A stretch of 64,000 nucleotides of DNA from Haemophilus parainfluenzae ATCC 33392 (GCF_031191205.1 NZ_CP133470.1:689501-753500); one strand, 5' to 3'. Numbered from the stretch's first letter, positions 53,138 to 62,582 are shown. The notes: generated by a model from the sequence alone, not told the origin. A program made the numbers and translations.

Positions 53138-53497
53138 TTAAAACGTAAACACTTTTTCTGCTTGGCTAAGTTTATTGATCAGCGAAGTGCGGTCAATTTT
53201 TTCAGCAGATATAATGAGTTGTTCAGCTTGCAAATTGTATTGGTCGAGCGAATTAGCACAAACAAAGCGCTGTTCAATATCGTATAAATCTAATAATTTA
53301 AAGGTACGAATAAAATCTTTTTGTAACAATAACTCAGGATGTTGCCCATCGAGTAAATTTAATACGCCATCATCGATAAAAAAGACACCAATTTCCTCTT
53401 CATCACAAAATGCTGTTGCCGCGAGTAAAGCATCTAAGCCTTCACGAGAAATTGCGTTTCCATGCGGTGCGGTACGAAATAAGAATGCCAGCTTCAT
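53138..53497 (-). CDS. tusC: Sulfurtransferase complex subunit TusC
   Basis: A 119-residue DsrF-like subunit: MKLAFLFRTAPHGNAISREGLDALLAATAF, then GVFFIDDGVLNLLDGQHPE. It overlaps tusD by four bases. It has no catalytic cysteine of its own and probably has a structural role in the TusBCD hexamer. Confidence 0.93.
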   Translation of the reverse strand: MKLAFLFRTAPHGNAISREGLDALLAATAFCDEEEIGVFFIDDGVLNLLDGQHPELLLQKDFIRTFKLLDLYDIEQRFVCANSLDQYNLQAEQLIISAEKIDRTSLINKLSQAEKVFTF

Positions 53498-53874
53498 AAT
53501 GTCACCACCCGATCTGCTTTTAATGCCATCGCCATAAACTCGCCTAAGCCTGCAGTCTTAAAACCTTCTGCCAAATTGGTTTTATCAGTCTCTTTTGCCG
53601 TAAGTGAATCCACTACGCCACGACGTTGTGAAGCGGCTACACATAAATGCAAAGGAATATGATGTTGCGCTGAAAAGGCTTGCCAAGCTTGCGTGAGATT
53701 AAATTCATCATTGGCAGGATAAACCAAGCCATTGCCATTACTCACCCCCTCTTGGAAAAAGAAAATTTGGCTAATGGCATGCCCTTTTTCAAGTAAAGCT
53801 TGGGCGAATTGATAGGCAAGAAAAGCCCCTTGTTTTCCATAAACAGGACTTTTCACGGCGAGAACATAGTTCAT
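53494..53874 (-). CDS. tusD: Sulfurtransferase complex subunit TusD
   Basis: The 126-residue catalytic subunit. The cysteine in HLCVAASQRRGV (about residue 77) is the persulfide carrier known from E. coli Cys78. The opening MNYVLAVKSPVYGKQGAF is typical of DsrE-like proteins. Its start shares a base with the yheO stop. Confidence 0.94.
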   Translation of the reverse strand: MNYVLAVKSPVYGKQGAFLAYQFAQALLEKGHAISQIFFFQEGVSNGNGLVYPANDEFNLTQAWQAFSAQHHIPLHLCVAASQRRGVVDSLTAKETDKTNLAEGFKTAGLGEFMAMALKADRVVTL

Positions 53875-54539
53875 TACTCTTGCTCTTGTTTGATTTGACG
53901 AATATATAAATACACGGTGTGGCGAGAAATCGCGAGGCGATCCGCCACTAAATTGATCGCATCTTTAATATCAAAAATGCCTTTTTCGTAAAGTGAAATC
54001 ACAATCTGACGGTTCTTATTATTGTTTGAAACCGAGCGATCTGCATTTACTTCTTCAATGGTTTTTTCTACCGTTTGTGCCACCAATTCTTCCACTGAAC
54101 TTGCAAAATTGACGGAAGAGGTTTCATTTTGTTCTTGCGTTGGCATAAACGCCTGCATAAATTGAGAAACCGGCACATCCAAATTAATATTGATACAAAG
54201 TAAACCAATAATACGTTGCTTACTATTTCGAATCGCGATGGTCACAGACTTCATCAATACATTGCCTTTCGCACGCGTGAAATAAGGCTTAGACACACTC
54301 TCACTTTGCATATTACGCAAAGATTTCAAGGCTAAATCCGTAATCGGGGAACCCACTTGGCGATTGGTATTATGCCCATTGGCAATACAAATGGCGGAAT
54401 GTTCAATGTCTTCTAAAGAGTGTAAGACGATTTCACAATGCTCGCCAATCAACGCGCTCACGCCATCAACTACCGCTTTATAGGAAATCAGAATGGTACG
54501 ATCTTCATCGGTGAAAGGTTGTCTATCGGTTAGTATCAT
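53874..54539 (-). CDS. yheO: YheO-like PAS/helix-turn-helix transcriptional regulator
   Basis: A 221-residue DNA-binding protein with an N-terminal YheO/PAS-like domain (HCEIVLHSLEDIEHSAICIANGH), a central linker and a C-terminal helix-turn-helix (DAINLVADRLAISRHTVYLYIRQIKQE). It is placed before tusDCB as in E. coli. Targets are unknown. It overlaps tusD by one base. Confidence 0.9.
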   Translation of the reverse strand: MILTDRQPFTDEDRTILISYKAVVDGVSALIGEHCEIVLHSLEDIEHSAICIANGHNTNRQVGSPITDLALKSLRNMQSESVSKPYFTRAKGNVLMKSVTIAIRNSKQRIIGLLCININLDVPVSQFMQAFMPTQEQNETSSVNFASSVEELVAQTVEKTIEEVNADRSVSNNNKNRQIVISLYEKGIFDIKDAINLVADRLAISRHTVYLYIRQIKQEQE

Positions 54540-54563
54540 TTTTCAAATCTGGTAGGGAAAATG

Positions 54564-54590
54564 ACCGCACTTTGGATAAAGTGCGGTTGA
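54564..54590 (-). terminator. Paired uptake-signal hairpin after fkpA
   Basis: ACCGCACTTT, loop GGAT, AAAGTGCGGT: a perfect 10-base stem between fkpA and yheO. It may limit read-through into the yheO-tus operon. Confidence 0.85.
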
Positions 54591-54598
54591 ATTAAGGA

Positions 54599-55321
54599 TT
54601 ATTTTTTAGGATTAACGTCTAATACTTCAACTTCAAAGTAAAGCGTTGCATCAGGTGGAATTGAATCGCCCGCACCTTGTTTACCATAAGCTAATTCAGG
54701 TGGAATCACTAATTCAATTTTGCCACCTTTCTTCACTAACTGAAGGCCTTCAGTCCAACCTTTAATCACTTGGTTTAATTTAAACTCAACCGGTTGACCA
54801 CGTTCAACAGAGCTATCAAATACTTTACCATCCGGTAATTTACCAGTGTAATGTACTTTTACGATATCTGTTGCTTTAATCGCCTCGCCTTTACCCGCTT
54901 CAGTGATTTTGTAAAGTAAGCCATCTTTGGTGCTTTTCACGCCATCTTTTTTCGCAAATTCAGCGCGGTATTTATCGCCTTCTTCTTTTGCAGCTTTCGC
55001 TTGTTGTTCTACTTTTGCTTTCGCCGCAGACACTAATTGCTCTTGAATGCCATCTAAGGTTTTTTGAATTTTTTCGTCTTTACGAACATCAACTTTACCT
55101 TCTAATGCATCTTTTAAGCCATCTAAAATACGCGCATTGTCGTATTGAATGACTTCTTTTTGAGCATCCACTAAATCTTTTACTTGGTTACCCATTAATG
55201 CACCTACAGCATAAGACGCATCACTTGCGCTTGGCGCTGCTTTATCTTCTGCAAAAACAGAACCTGAAACAACCGCACTTACCATAAGCGCAGCAAGAGA
55301 AAGCTTTTGAATTTTCAACAT
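54599..55321 (-). CDS. fkpA: FKBP-type peptidyl-prolyl isomerase FkpA
   Basis: A periplasmic folding catalyst and chaperone. The 240-residue precursor has a 24-residue signal ending SGSVFA, an N-terminal dimerisation helix region (SYAVGALMGNQVKDL onward, with long Q/K/A helices) and a C-terminal FKBP domain with VHYTGKLPDGKVFDSS, GWTEGLQLVKKGGK and PELAYGKQGAGDSIPPDATLYF. It is divergent from slyX, as in E. coli. Confidence 0.96.
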   Translation of the reverse strand: MLKIQKLSLAALMVSAVVSGSVFAEDKAAPSASDASYAVGALMGNQVKDLVDAQKEVIQYDNARILDGLKDALEGKVDVRKDEKIQKTLDGIQEQLVSAAKAKVEQQAKAAKEEGDKYRAEFAKKDGVKSTKDGLLYKITEAGKGEAIKATDIVKVHYTGKLPDGKVFDSSVERGQPVEFKLNQVIKGWTEGLQLVKKGGKIELVIPPELAYGKQGAGDSIPPDATLYFEVEVLDVNPKK

Positions 55322-55415
55322 TTTGCTTGATCCTTTATAATAGAAACAGAATAGCGAATAGGTTAAATCGGATTGACCAAATTCACAACATTTTTTTAAA
55401 AATTAGAGAAATTTT

Positions 55416-55637
55416 ATGCAAAATCAACAAATTTTAGAAGATCGCATTGCTGAACTTGAAATGAAAATTGCGTTTCAAGAACAACTTTTAGACGAGCTAA
55501 ACCAAGCATTAGTTCAACAACAGTTTGATATGGATAAAATTCAACTTCAACTCCGCTATCTCGCCGGCAAATTAAAAGATATTCAACCTTCTAATATTGC
55601 CAGCCAAGCAGAAGAAACACCGCCTCCGCATTATTAA
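55416..55637 (+). CDS. slyX: SlyX protein
   Basis: A 73-residue coiled-coil protein: [28 protein letters not shown], ending PPPHY like E. coli SlyX. Function unknown. It lies next to and divergent from fkpA, as in E. coli. Confidence 0.95.
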   Translation: MQNQQILEDRIAELEMKIAFQEQLLDELNQALVQQQFDMDKIQLQLRYLAGKLKDIQPSNIASQAEETPPPHY

Positions 55638-55663
55638 AATGTAATAAAACCATATTTTATCTA

Positions 55664-55687
55664 AATGCGTGATCTTCATCACAAATT
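55664..55687 (+). promoter_or_regulatory. CRP-like binding site upstream of the ABC importer
   Basis: GTGATCTTCATCAC (55669-55682) is a perfect GTGA-N6-TCAC core within AAATGC...AAATT flanks, close to the CRP consensus. It lies about 90 bases before the first gene of the operon. Confidence 0.75.
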
Positions 55688-55774
55688 CATAAAAAATATT
55701 TTTATTTTATTGAAAAAATAACCAAGTGTTTTATGGTTACCTCTATCGTTGTAAGCCAAATAGAGGATGTAAAA

Positions 55775-56845
55775 ATGGCAAAATTAGAAATAAAAAATAT
55801 TACAAAAAAATTTGGTGACTTTTACGCAGCAAATAATATTACTTTTACCGCTGAAGAAGGCGAGTTTGTCACCTTATTAGGACCAAGTGGCTGTGGTAAA
55901 ACCTCCTTATTAAAATTAATCGCTGGATTTCATGTAGCTGACGAAGGTGAAATCCTTATCGGAGGAAAAAATGTTAACCATGTTCCTCCAGAAAAACGCA
56001 ATACAGCCATGTGTTTCCAATCTTATGCCCTTTTCCCTCACCTCAACGTTTCTCACAATATTTGCTATGGTTTAAAGCAACGTAAAATTGATATTGAAGA
56101 ACAAAAACAGCGTTTAAATCTCGCATTGAAACAAATGGATTTAGAATTTCATAAATTGAAATTACCCAATGAGCTTTCTGGAGGCCAACAACAACGTGTC
56201 GCATTAGCCAGAGCCATGGTAACTCGTCCAGATGTGATTTTATTTGATGAGCCGCTTTCTAACTTAGATGCTAAATTACGCGAAAATGTACGTTTTGAAA
56301 TAAAACAACTCTCAAAGCAATATAATTTGACTAGCATTTACGTGACTCACGATCAGGCTGAAGCCCTAACCATGTCAGATAAAATCATCGTGTTAAATAA
56401 GGGCTCTATTGAGCAAATTGGCTCACCTCAAGATATTTATCATCATCCTAAAAACCGCTTTGTGGCAGATTTTATTGGAATTGCCAATATCACGGAAGCC
56501 AATGTGAAAAACATCGGTGACAATCTTTATGCAGTTAGTTCTATTTTTGGCGATTTCACCGTATTTTCTGAGAAAAAACCGGAATCAGAACGAATTTATA
56601 TTTGCTTTCGACCAGAAGACATTGAATTGTTACCAAACGCACAAACGGAAGCGGAAAACCAAATTACAGTAGATATCATTAACACCGCTTTTATGGGCAA
56701 TATCACGGAAGTGCAAGGCATCATTAAACGTAATGATGAAGAGAAAAAATTACGTCTTCAACTAACAAAATGCCCGAATTTGAGCGATAAACTCACCTTT
56801 ACGATTCCCCGCCATGCGATTAAATTCTTGGAGTCCGTAAAATGA
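55775..56845 (+). CDS. PotA-like ABC transporter ATP-binding protein
   Basis: A 356-residue ABC ATPase with a C-terminal TOBE domain, like PotA/FbpC/MalK-type importers. Walker A GPSGCGKTSLL is near residue 38, Q loop CFQSYALFPHL, signature LSGGQQQRVALARAM, Walker B VILFDEPLSNLD and YVTHDQAEAL. The start at 55775 follows AGAGGA and replaces the longer 370-codon frame. The stop overlaps the first permease start (ATGA). The substrate is unknown, but a CRP-like site upstream suggests a carbon source. Confidence 0.93.
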   Translation: MAKLEIKNITKKFGDFYAANNITFTAEEGEFVTLLGPSGCGKTSLLKLIAGFHVADEGEILIGGKNVNHVPPEKRNTAMCFQSYALFPHLNVSHNICYGLKQRKIDIEEQKQRLNLALKQMDLEFHKLKLPNELSGGQQQRVALARAMVTRPDVILFDEPLSNLDAKLRENVRFEIKQLSKQYNLTSIYVTHDQAEALTMSDKIIVLNKGSIEQIGSPQDIYHHPKNRFVADFIGIANITEANVKNIGDNLYAVSSIFGDFTVFSEKKPESERIYICFRPEDIELLPNAQTEAENQITVDIINTAFMGNITEVQGIIKRNDEEKKLRLQLTKCPNLSDKLTFTIPRHAIKFLESVK

Positions 56846-57711
56846 AAAGTCTCAAAAATGATGTAAAAGCATGGTTATTGCTATGCAGCGGTTTAGGTAC
56901 GATCCTATTTTTAATGGGATCTACGTTCTACATTGTCGTCTCTCAAAGCCTTGGTTTATACAGTATGGGCGGGGAAGAAAGCCAATTTAGTTTGGAGTAT
57001 TGGCAAGCCGTATTAAATAGTCCTGTATTCCAAAATTCGTATATTTATTCCGTAAAAGTGTCTTTACTAGGGGCGATTTTATCCATCATCGTGGCTTATC
57101 CCATTGCCATGTGGTTGCGTAAAAAATTACCAGCCAAGGTAACAATTATAACTATCTTGCGGGCGCCTATGTTGGTACCTGGATTAGTTGCAGCCTTCTT
57201 GTTCGTCAATATGATTTCTTACCACGGCATTCTTAACGAAGTATTCGTTTATTTAGGCATTTGGGACGAACCGAAAACCCTACAAAATGACGAATTTGGC
57301 TGGGGGGTAGTAATTTTACAAATGTGGAAAAACATTCCTTTTGCTTTAATTCTTATTGGTGGCGCGGTTAATTCGTTGAAAACCGATTTATTAGATGCCG
57401 CTGCAAATTTAGGTTCGAATCCTTGGCAACGTTTTCGTTATGTGATCTTCCCTCTAACCTTAGGTGCAGTACAAGTTTCCTTTATTTTAATATTTATCGG
57501 CGCACTCGGTGATTTCGCCTTTTATAGCATTGCCGGTCCTCGCAGTACCTATTCTTTAGCGCGTTTAATGCAAATGTCTGCCTATGAATTTGAAGAATGG
57601 AATCAAAGTGCGGTCATGGCATTAACGATTATGTTGACCTCTGCCTTCTTCACCATCCTAGTGTCATTATTGATTAAACCATTAGCCGTCAAACGTGGAG
57701 AAGTCAAATGA
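56842..57711 (+). CDS. PotB-like ABC transporter permease
   Basis: A 289-residue permease of the spermidine/iron/phosphonate (MOI) class with about six hydrophobic segments and the coupling loop DAAANLGSNPWQRFRYVIFPL. It overlaps the ATPase and the second permease by four bases each. The two permeases are separate genes here; in AfuABC and FbpABC systems they are fused, which argues against an iron or AfuB identity. Confidence 0.9.
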   Translation: MKSLKNDVKAWLLLCSGLGTILFLMGSTFYIVVSQSLGLYSMGGEESQFSLEYWQAVLNSPVFQNSYIYSVKVSLLGAILSIIVAYPIAMWLRKKLPAKVTIITILRAPMLVPGLVAAFLFVNMISYHGILNEVFVYLGIWDEPKTLQNDEFGWGVVILQMWKNIPFALILIGGAVNSLKTDLLDAAANLGSNPWQRFRYVIFPLTLGAVQVSFILIFIGALGDFAFYSIAGPRSTYSLARLMQMSAYEFEEWNQSAVMALTIMLTSAFFTILVSLLIKPLAVKRGEVK

Positions 57712-58559
57712 ATAGTTCCGCACAAATCACAACGAAAAATGGTCGATTAATCGCACGTATTTCCTTAATTTTCTTTATTCTTGCTAATTTTATTTGGTTA
57801 TTCTTACCCTTTTTAATGGCAGGTTTATGGTCATTGGTAGATCCCGCTAAACCGTGGAGTTATCCAGATATTTTCCCTCAATCATTATCTTTTGAGCGTT
57901 GGAAAATTGTATGGGAAACCACCTCTTTACCTGAAGCAATGTTTAATAGCTATACCATTGCGCCTACGGTTTCTCTGATCACGATTTTACTCTCTCTCCC
58001 AACAGCTTATGCATTTGGACGTATGGAGTTTAGAGGTAAAAAATTAGCCGAATTATTGACACTGATTCCATTGGTTATTCCAGGCATGATTATTGCCCTA
58101 TTCTTTAGCCGTATGTTATTGGATTTAAATATTAATAATCCATTCATCGGTATTGTTATTGGGCATGTTGTACTCACGTTACCTTATGCTATTCGGATTT
58201 TATCCGCGGGCTTTTCTTCTGTCCCACAAGATCTCATTGATGCTAGCCGTGACTTAGGTGCATCTAAATTTACCGTTTTCAAAGACGTGTATATGCCGAT
58301 GTTAAAACCCAGTTTTTTAGCATCAATTATTTTCTGTTTAGTGAAAAGTATTGAAGAGTTTGCTATCGCTTTCGTTATCGGCTCACCAGACTTTATTACC
58401 GTGCCAACCATTTTATATTCCTTCCTCGGTTATTCTTTTATTCGTCCGAATGCAGCCGTTGTATCGATTATTTTGTTGGTACCAAACATTATTTTGATGA
58501 TGATTATCGAAAAATTGTTGAAAGGGAATTATCTCTCTCAATCCACAGGAAAAGCATAA
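57708..58559 (+). CDS. PotC-like ABC transporter permease
   Basis: A 283-residue permease with the loop DASRDLGASKFTVFKDVYMPMLKPS and about six membrane segments. It pairs with the preceding permease. A 19-base gap with a good CAAGGAG site separates it from the binding-protein gene. Confidence 0.9.
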   Translation: MNSSAQITTKNGRLIARISLIFFILANFIWLFLPFLMAGLWSLVDPAKPWSYPDIFPQSLSFERWKIVWETTSLPEAMFNSYTIAPTVSLITILLSLPTAYAFGRMEFRGKKLAELLTLIPLVIPGMIIALFFSRMLLDLNINNPFIGIVIGHVVLTLPYAIRILSAGFSSVPQDLIDASRDLGASKFTVFKDVYMPMLKPSFLASIIFCLVKSIEEFAIAFVIGSPDFITVPTILYSFLGYSFIRPNAAVVSIILLVPNIILMMIIEKLLKGNYLSQSTGKA

Positions 58560-58578
58560 TTTTCACAAGGAGCATCTT

Positions 58579-59670
58579 ATGCAAAAAAATATCCGTAAAC
58601 TTTTATCCATTGGTCTTACCGCTGCTGCCTTAGCTGTCAGTAATTTTGCTTCAGCTTCCACGGACTTAAGTGGTAAATCTTGGAGTGAAATCGAAGAACT
58701 GGCCAAAAAAGAAGGAAAATTGACAGTTAGCGTTTGGTATTTGCAGCCGCAATTCCGTAATTTTGTCAAAGAATTTGAAAATCAATACGGCATTAAAGTC
58801 AAAGTACCTGAAGGCACCTTGGACGGTAATATCAATAAACTGATTGCTGAAAAAAATCTAGAAACCGGCAAAATGGATGTGGTTGTGTTAAATGCTGACC
58901 GTTTAGGCAACGTAGCGAAAAATGACATTCTTGTAAAACTCAATAACTTACCAAATTTCGATAAATTAAATCACCACTTACAAGGTGTTGAATTAGGCGA
59001 TATGGCTTTAGGTTACTGGGGTAATCAAACCGGTCTAGCTTATGATCCTATGCGAATTAAAGAAGAGGAATTGCCACAATCTTGGGCAGACATGGAAAGC
59101 TATATTGATAAAAATCCAAAAAAATTCGGCTATTCAGATCCAAATGGCGGCAGCTCGGGTAATGCCTTCATTCAACGAGCTTTAGTGTACATCAATGGTG
59201 ATTATGATTATCGTACCGATAAAATCGATGAAGCACAAATTGCTAATTGGAAGAAAACCTGGGATTGGTTCAGTAGTAAAAAAGATGCGCTAATCCGTAC
59301 CGCTTCGAATGCTGATAGTTTAACCCGTTTAAACGACGGTGAGTTAGTAATTGTCTCCGCATGGCAAGATCACTTGTTCAGCTTGCAAAAACAAGGTGCA
59401 ATTACTGACCGTTTAAAATTCTATGTACCAAAATTTGGAATGCCTGGTGGTGGTAATGTTGTAACCGTAGCAAAAAATGCGCCGAACCCAGCCGCATCAC
59501 TTGTTTTCGTGCATTGGATTACTTCACCTGAAGTACAACAAAAATTAAACCAAGAATTCGGTGTTCGTCCACTCAATAGTGAATCTGGTTTGAAAGATAC
59601 TATTTTCTTCTCAACACCATGGCGTAAAGCCGAAATGGAAGCCTTCACGAAAGAGGTTATTTCGAGATAA
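58579..59670 (+). CDS. Periplasmic substrate-binding protein of the PotD/YnjB-like ABC system
   Basis: A 363-residue class II binding protein with a signal peptide ending NFASASTDL. GKLTVSVWYLQPQFRNFVKEFENQYGIKV is a typical first strand-helix, and KMDVVVLNADRLGNVAKN and GYWGNQTGLAYDP line the likely cleft. The C-terminal APNPAASLVFVHWITSPEVQQKLNQ is shared by iron, polyamine and sugar-phosphate binders. No iron-binding tyrosine pair is evident. Substrate unknown. Confidence 0.85.
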   Translation: MQKNIRKLLSIGLTAAALAVSNFASASTDLSGKSWSEIEELAKKEGKLTVSVWYLQPQFRNFVKEFENQYGIKVKVPEGTLDGNINKLIAEKNLETGKMDVVVLNADRLGNVAKNDILVKLNNLPNFDKLNHHLQGVELGDMALGYWGNQTGLAYDPMRIKEEELPQSWADMESYIDKNPKKFGYSDPNGGSSGNAFIQRALVYINGDYDYRTDKIDEAQIANWKKTWDWFSSKKDALIRTASNADSLTRLNDGELVIVSAWQDHLFSLQKQGAITDRLKFYVPKFGMPGGGNVVTVAKNAPNPAASLVFVHWITSPEVQQKLNQEFGVRPLNSESGLKDTIFFSTPWRKAEMEAFTKEVISR

Positions 59671-59675
59671 ACAAC

Positions 59676-59702
59676 AAACCGCACTTTAACGTGCGGTTTA
59701 CT
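59676..59702. terminator. Terminator with uptake-signal core after the ABC operon
   Basis: AAACCGCAC, loop TTTAAC, GTGCGGTTT, then ACTTTTAT. It lies between convergent genes and shares the uptake-signal core. Confidence 0.85.
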
Positions 59703-59740
59703 TTTATAGGCTAATAAAGTGCGGTCAGTTTTAACCACAT

Positions 59741-61126
59741 TTACAACCAAACAAAATAAGTCATGCTGCCGATAATGGCGATACAGAATAGATTTAAAAT
59801 CAAACCGACTTTCGCCATATCAAGTTGTTTCACATTGCCTGTTGCAAACACAATAGCATTTGGCGGTGTGGCGATTGGTAGCATAAATGCACAACTTGCC
59901 CCACAAGCGATAATTGCGGCTAAAGCGATAGGCGGTAAATTCATGGATTGTGCCACTGAAATCACAATTGGCATAATCAATGCAGCACTGGCGGTATTCG
60001 ATGTAAATTCTGTTAGGAAAATAATAAATGCGGTTATCACAAAGCAAAGTACCCAAAGCGGTTTGGTTTGTACAAACTGAACGATGCTATCCGCCATAAT
60101 CTTACTGGCACCCGAATCTTTCATCACGATACTGAGTGTTAAACCACCACCGAATAAAACGAGCACGCCCCATTCAACACGTTCTTGGATTTCTTTCCAG
60201 CTTGCCACACCTGAGATACAAATAAAGATCACCACACATAGTGCAATAACCGTATCAAAGTTTTCGATTTTTTTCGGCAATTCAAGAAGAGAGCTAATCC
60301 ATGGATTTAGAAGAGAACTGAAAAGCAGCATAATCGCCATGCCGATAAAGATCAGTAAAGTAATGATATTTTTTCGATTAAAGCTGACTTTCTCAAGTGA
60401 CGGATTAAATTCCACAGAAAAGTCTGGACGTAAAATTACCCATAAAGAAAAAATCATTGAAGGCACAAGTAAGACCATCACTGGAAAGCCGTAACCTAGC
60501 CATTCCGTGAAAGTCACTGGAATTTGAGATGCCAAAATCGCATTCGGCGCACTGCCCACTAAGGTACCAATACCACCAATACTGGCACTAAATGCCATAC
60601 CTAATAACACGAAGGCATACAACCGATGATTTTTCTCTGCATTGATACCTTTTAACATCCCCATCGTAAGCGGCAACATCATCGCTGCTACGGCGGTGTT
60701 GTTAATCCACATAGAAAGAAATGTAGTTGCAGTAAACAGATAGGTGATAGAAAGTTTTAAGTTTCCTTTGGCTAAACGGATAATGTAATTCGCAATAATC
60801 TTATCTAGATTCTGAATTTGTAACACCGCAGCCACCACAAATCCCCCAAAGAACATATAAATAATTGGGGTAGAGAATGGTGCAAGCGCTTTTTGTGTAT
60901 TAATCAAACCTAATCCAATGGCCACAACAGGCACCATAAGGGATGTCACGGTAATATTAAAGGCTTCCGTTAACCATAAAATACCAATAAAAATCAGCAG
61001 GGCTAACCCGCGGTTCTCTTGGGAAGAAAACGGCAGTATTTTGATTAATACCAACATGAAGACAAAGTCTAAGGAAAGAATAAGAAGACTTTTATATTTA
61101 GAGAGAAAGGTTTGTTGAGTTTGCAT
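59741..61126 (-). CDS. DASS/SLC13-family sodium-coupled anion (dicarboxylate-type) transporter
   Basis: A 461-residue inner-membrane carrier of the divalent anion:Na+ symporter family. It has the two family hairpin motifs: FLSMWINNTAVAAMMLP (NNT, first half) and FTSNTASAALIMP (SNT, second half), which form the sodium and carboxylate sites in VcINDY. Many hydrophobic segments are present. The start at 61126 follows AGGAGA; an upstream TTG is rejected. Length is the same as I recall for H. influenzae HI0608. The substrate is probably succinate, malate, fumarate or a related sugar acid. Confidence 0.92.
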   Translation of the reverse strand: MQTQQTFLSKYKSLLILSLDFVFMLVLIKILPFSSQENRGLALLIFIGILWLTEAFNITVTSLMVPVVAIGLGLINTQKALAPFSTPIIYMFFGGFVVAAVLQIQNLDKIIANYIIRLAKGNLKLSITYLFTATTFLSMWINNTAVAAMMLPLTMGMLKGINAEKNHRLYAFVLLGMAFSASIGGIGTLVGSAPNAILASQIPVTFTEWLGYGFPVMVLLVPSMIFSLWVILRPDFSVEFNPSLEKVSFNRKNIITLLIFIGMAIMLLFSSLLNPWISSLLELPKKIENFDTVIALCVVIFICISGVASWKEIQERVEWGVLVLFGGGLTLSIVMKDSGASKIMADSIVQFVQTKPLWVLCFVITAFIIFLTEFTSNTASAALIMPIVISVAQSMNLPPIALAAIIACGASCAFMLPIATPPNAIVFATGNVKQLDMAKVGLILNLFCIAIIGSMTYFVWL

Positions 61127-61206
61127 ATACAATCTCCTATAAAACGATAGGGGAGATCATTAATTAGCATTTAACCGAAAAAATTGAAACATATTTTTAA
61201 CAAATT

Positions 61207-61222
61207 TGTGACATGCTTCAAA
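61207..61222 (-). promoter_or_regulatory. Possible CRP site upstream of the DASS transporter
   Basis: TGTGACATGCTTCAAA matches TGTGA-N6-TCACA with two mismatches in the right half. It lies about 80 bases upstream of the DASS start. The half-site alone is weak evidence. Confidence 0.4.
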
Positions 61223-61241
61223 CTATTTTTGTATAAACAAC

Positions 61242-61266
61242 AAACCGCACCTAAAAGTGCGGTCTG
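61242..61266 (-). terminator. Terminator after the MFS transporter
   Basis: AACCGCAC, short loop, GTGCGGT: an uptake-signal-type hairpin 16 bases beyond the MFS stop in the minus direction, followed by T-rich sequence (TTTGTTGTTT). Confidence 0.75.
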
Positions 61267-61281
61267 TTTTGCTTTCGTTTT

Positions 61282-62508
61282 TTATCGTTGCACACGTGCT
61301 TGAATACGTTCTGGCAATCTTAATCCAACGAGAGCAACAAGGACAATTGTCCAGAATAAGGTCACATACACAAGGGCTGAACCAAGTCCGACTCTTTCGC
61401 TAAGTGCGGCGGCAATCACTGGAGACACCCCTCCACCAATCGCGGCGAAGTTATAGATGAAACCAATACCTGTGCTTCGCATTTCAGCTGGGAAGAAAGT
61501 CGCCATATATTTTGGTACTAAACCGGCAATCCCTAAGTTAGTTGCGAGTAAGAAGAAGAGCAGTGCACCAAGCGCTAATACATTATTTTCCGGCAAATAG
61601 AATACTGGGAAGAGGAAGAAAAGTGATAACAATAAGCTATATACAAAGGTTTTCTTCTCACCCAATTTGTCCCCGATAAAGCCTGCAATTAAAGTACCGA
61701 TAAGAATACCAAAGCCCGCCCAGAACATCAGTGATTTCACATTTTCAGCATAGCCGTTTTCTTTGAGGTAAAGTGGAAGTAAGCCCACTACCGGCCAGTT
61801 TACGGAGAAAATAGAATAACAAACTAAGAAAATAATTAAGGTAATTGGTAATTGTTTTTTAGTGAATAGGTCAGTAAGTGGAACTTTATTCACTTTACCC
61901 GCCGCTTTTGCTTGTGCCCATTCTTCACTTTCAGGTGCATGGCGACGAACATAAAGCACTAAGGCGACTGGCGCTAAACCGATGAAGAAAGCCATACGCC
62001 AACCATAAGTTTGAGACACCCAAGGGATCACTTGAGAAGCAAGAATATTACCAATAGAGAAGCCACTTACTAAAAATGCACTGGCTTTTGTACGTAAATG
62101 TTGTGGCCAACTTTCAATGGCATAAGAGGAAGAACAAGCATATTCACCCGCCATCCCCATACCGATAATCATACGGAAAATGAAAAGCCAAATATAACTG
62201 GTGGATAGGCCGCACAAGAATGTGCCAACGGAATACGTGATAATGGAAACAATCATCGCCAAACGGCGGCCATATTTATCGGCAAAGCTACCAAAAATCG
62301 CCCCACCTAATGGACGAGCCACAAAGGCCGCAAGTAATAATGTGGATGTTTCCGTTGTGCTCATGGCGAATTCTTTTTGAATATCCAAAAGCACATAAGT
62401 GATAAGCATATAATCGAAGCCATCAAAAACATAACCTAACCAAGCCGCAAATAACGCTTTTTTTTGCGTAGGACTGACTTCTTTATACCATGGTAGTGAT
62501 GTTGTCAT
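61282..62508 (-). CDS. NanT-like MFS transporter (sugar-acid:H+ symporter type)
   Basis: A 408-residue MFS protein with about twelve membrane segments. LPWYKEVSPTQKKALFAAWLGYVFDGFDYMLI resembles sialate and aromatic-acid transporters; FGSFADKYGRRLAM is the MFS loop 2-3 motif, and MGMAGEYACSSSYAIESWPQHLRTKASAFLVSGFSIG closely follows the NanT pattern. It is about 90 residues shorter than E. coli NanT, which has two extra segments. A CRP-like site and a GntR-type palindrome lie upstream, and the regulator gene is divergent. Confidence 0.88.
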   Translation of the reverse strand: MTTSLPWYKEVSPTQKKALFAAWLGYVFDGFDYMLITYVLLDIQKEFAMSTTETSTLLLAAFVARPLGGAIFGSFADKYGRRLAMIVSIITYSVGTFLCGLSTSYIWLFIFRMIIGMGMAGEYACSSSYAIESWPQHLRTKASAFLVSGFSIGNILASQVIPWVSQTYGWRMAFFIGLAPVALVLYVRRHAPESEEWAQAKAAGKVNKVPLTDLFTKKQLPITLIIFLVCYSIFSVNWPVVGLLPLYLKENGYAENVKSLMFWAGFGILIGTLIAGFIGDKLGEKKTFVYSLLLSLFFLFPVFYLPENNVLALGALLFFLLATNLGIAGLVPKYMATFFPAEMRSTGIGFIYNFAAIGGGVSPVIAAALSERVGLGSALVYVTLFWTIVLVALVGLRLPERIQARVQR

Positions 62509-62539
62509 AACAACCTCCTTTCCTTGTATTTGAGAATTT

Positions 62540-62555
62540 TGTGGTTTAGATCACA
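62540..62555 (-). promoter_or_regulatory. CRP-like site upstream of the MFS gene
   Basis: TGTGGTTTAGATCACA matches TGTGA-N6-TCACA with one mismatch. It is 32 bases upstream of the MFS start codon on the plus-strand numbering, so the promoter must overlap or lie beyond it. Confidence 0.65.
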
Positions 62556-62582
62556 GAATTTAAAATCACTGCTAATTTCTGC

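Noticed and set aside
58579..59670. Binding protein as an iron(III) or AfuA protein
   Set aside because: The permeases are two separate genes instead of one fused gene, and no typical iron-ligand tyrosine pair is evident, so no specific substrate is named.
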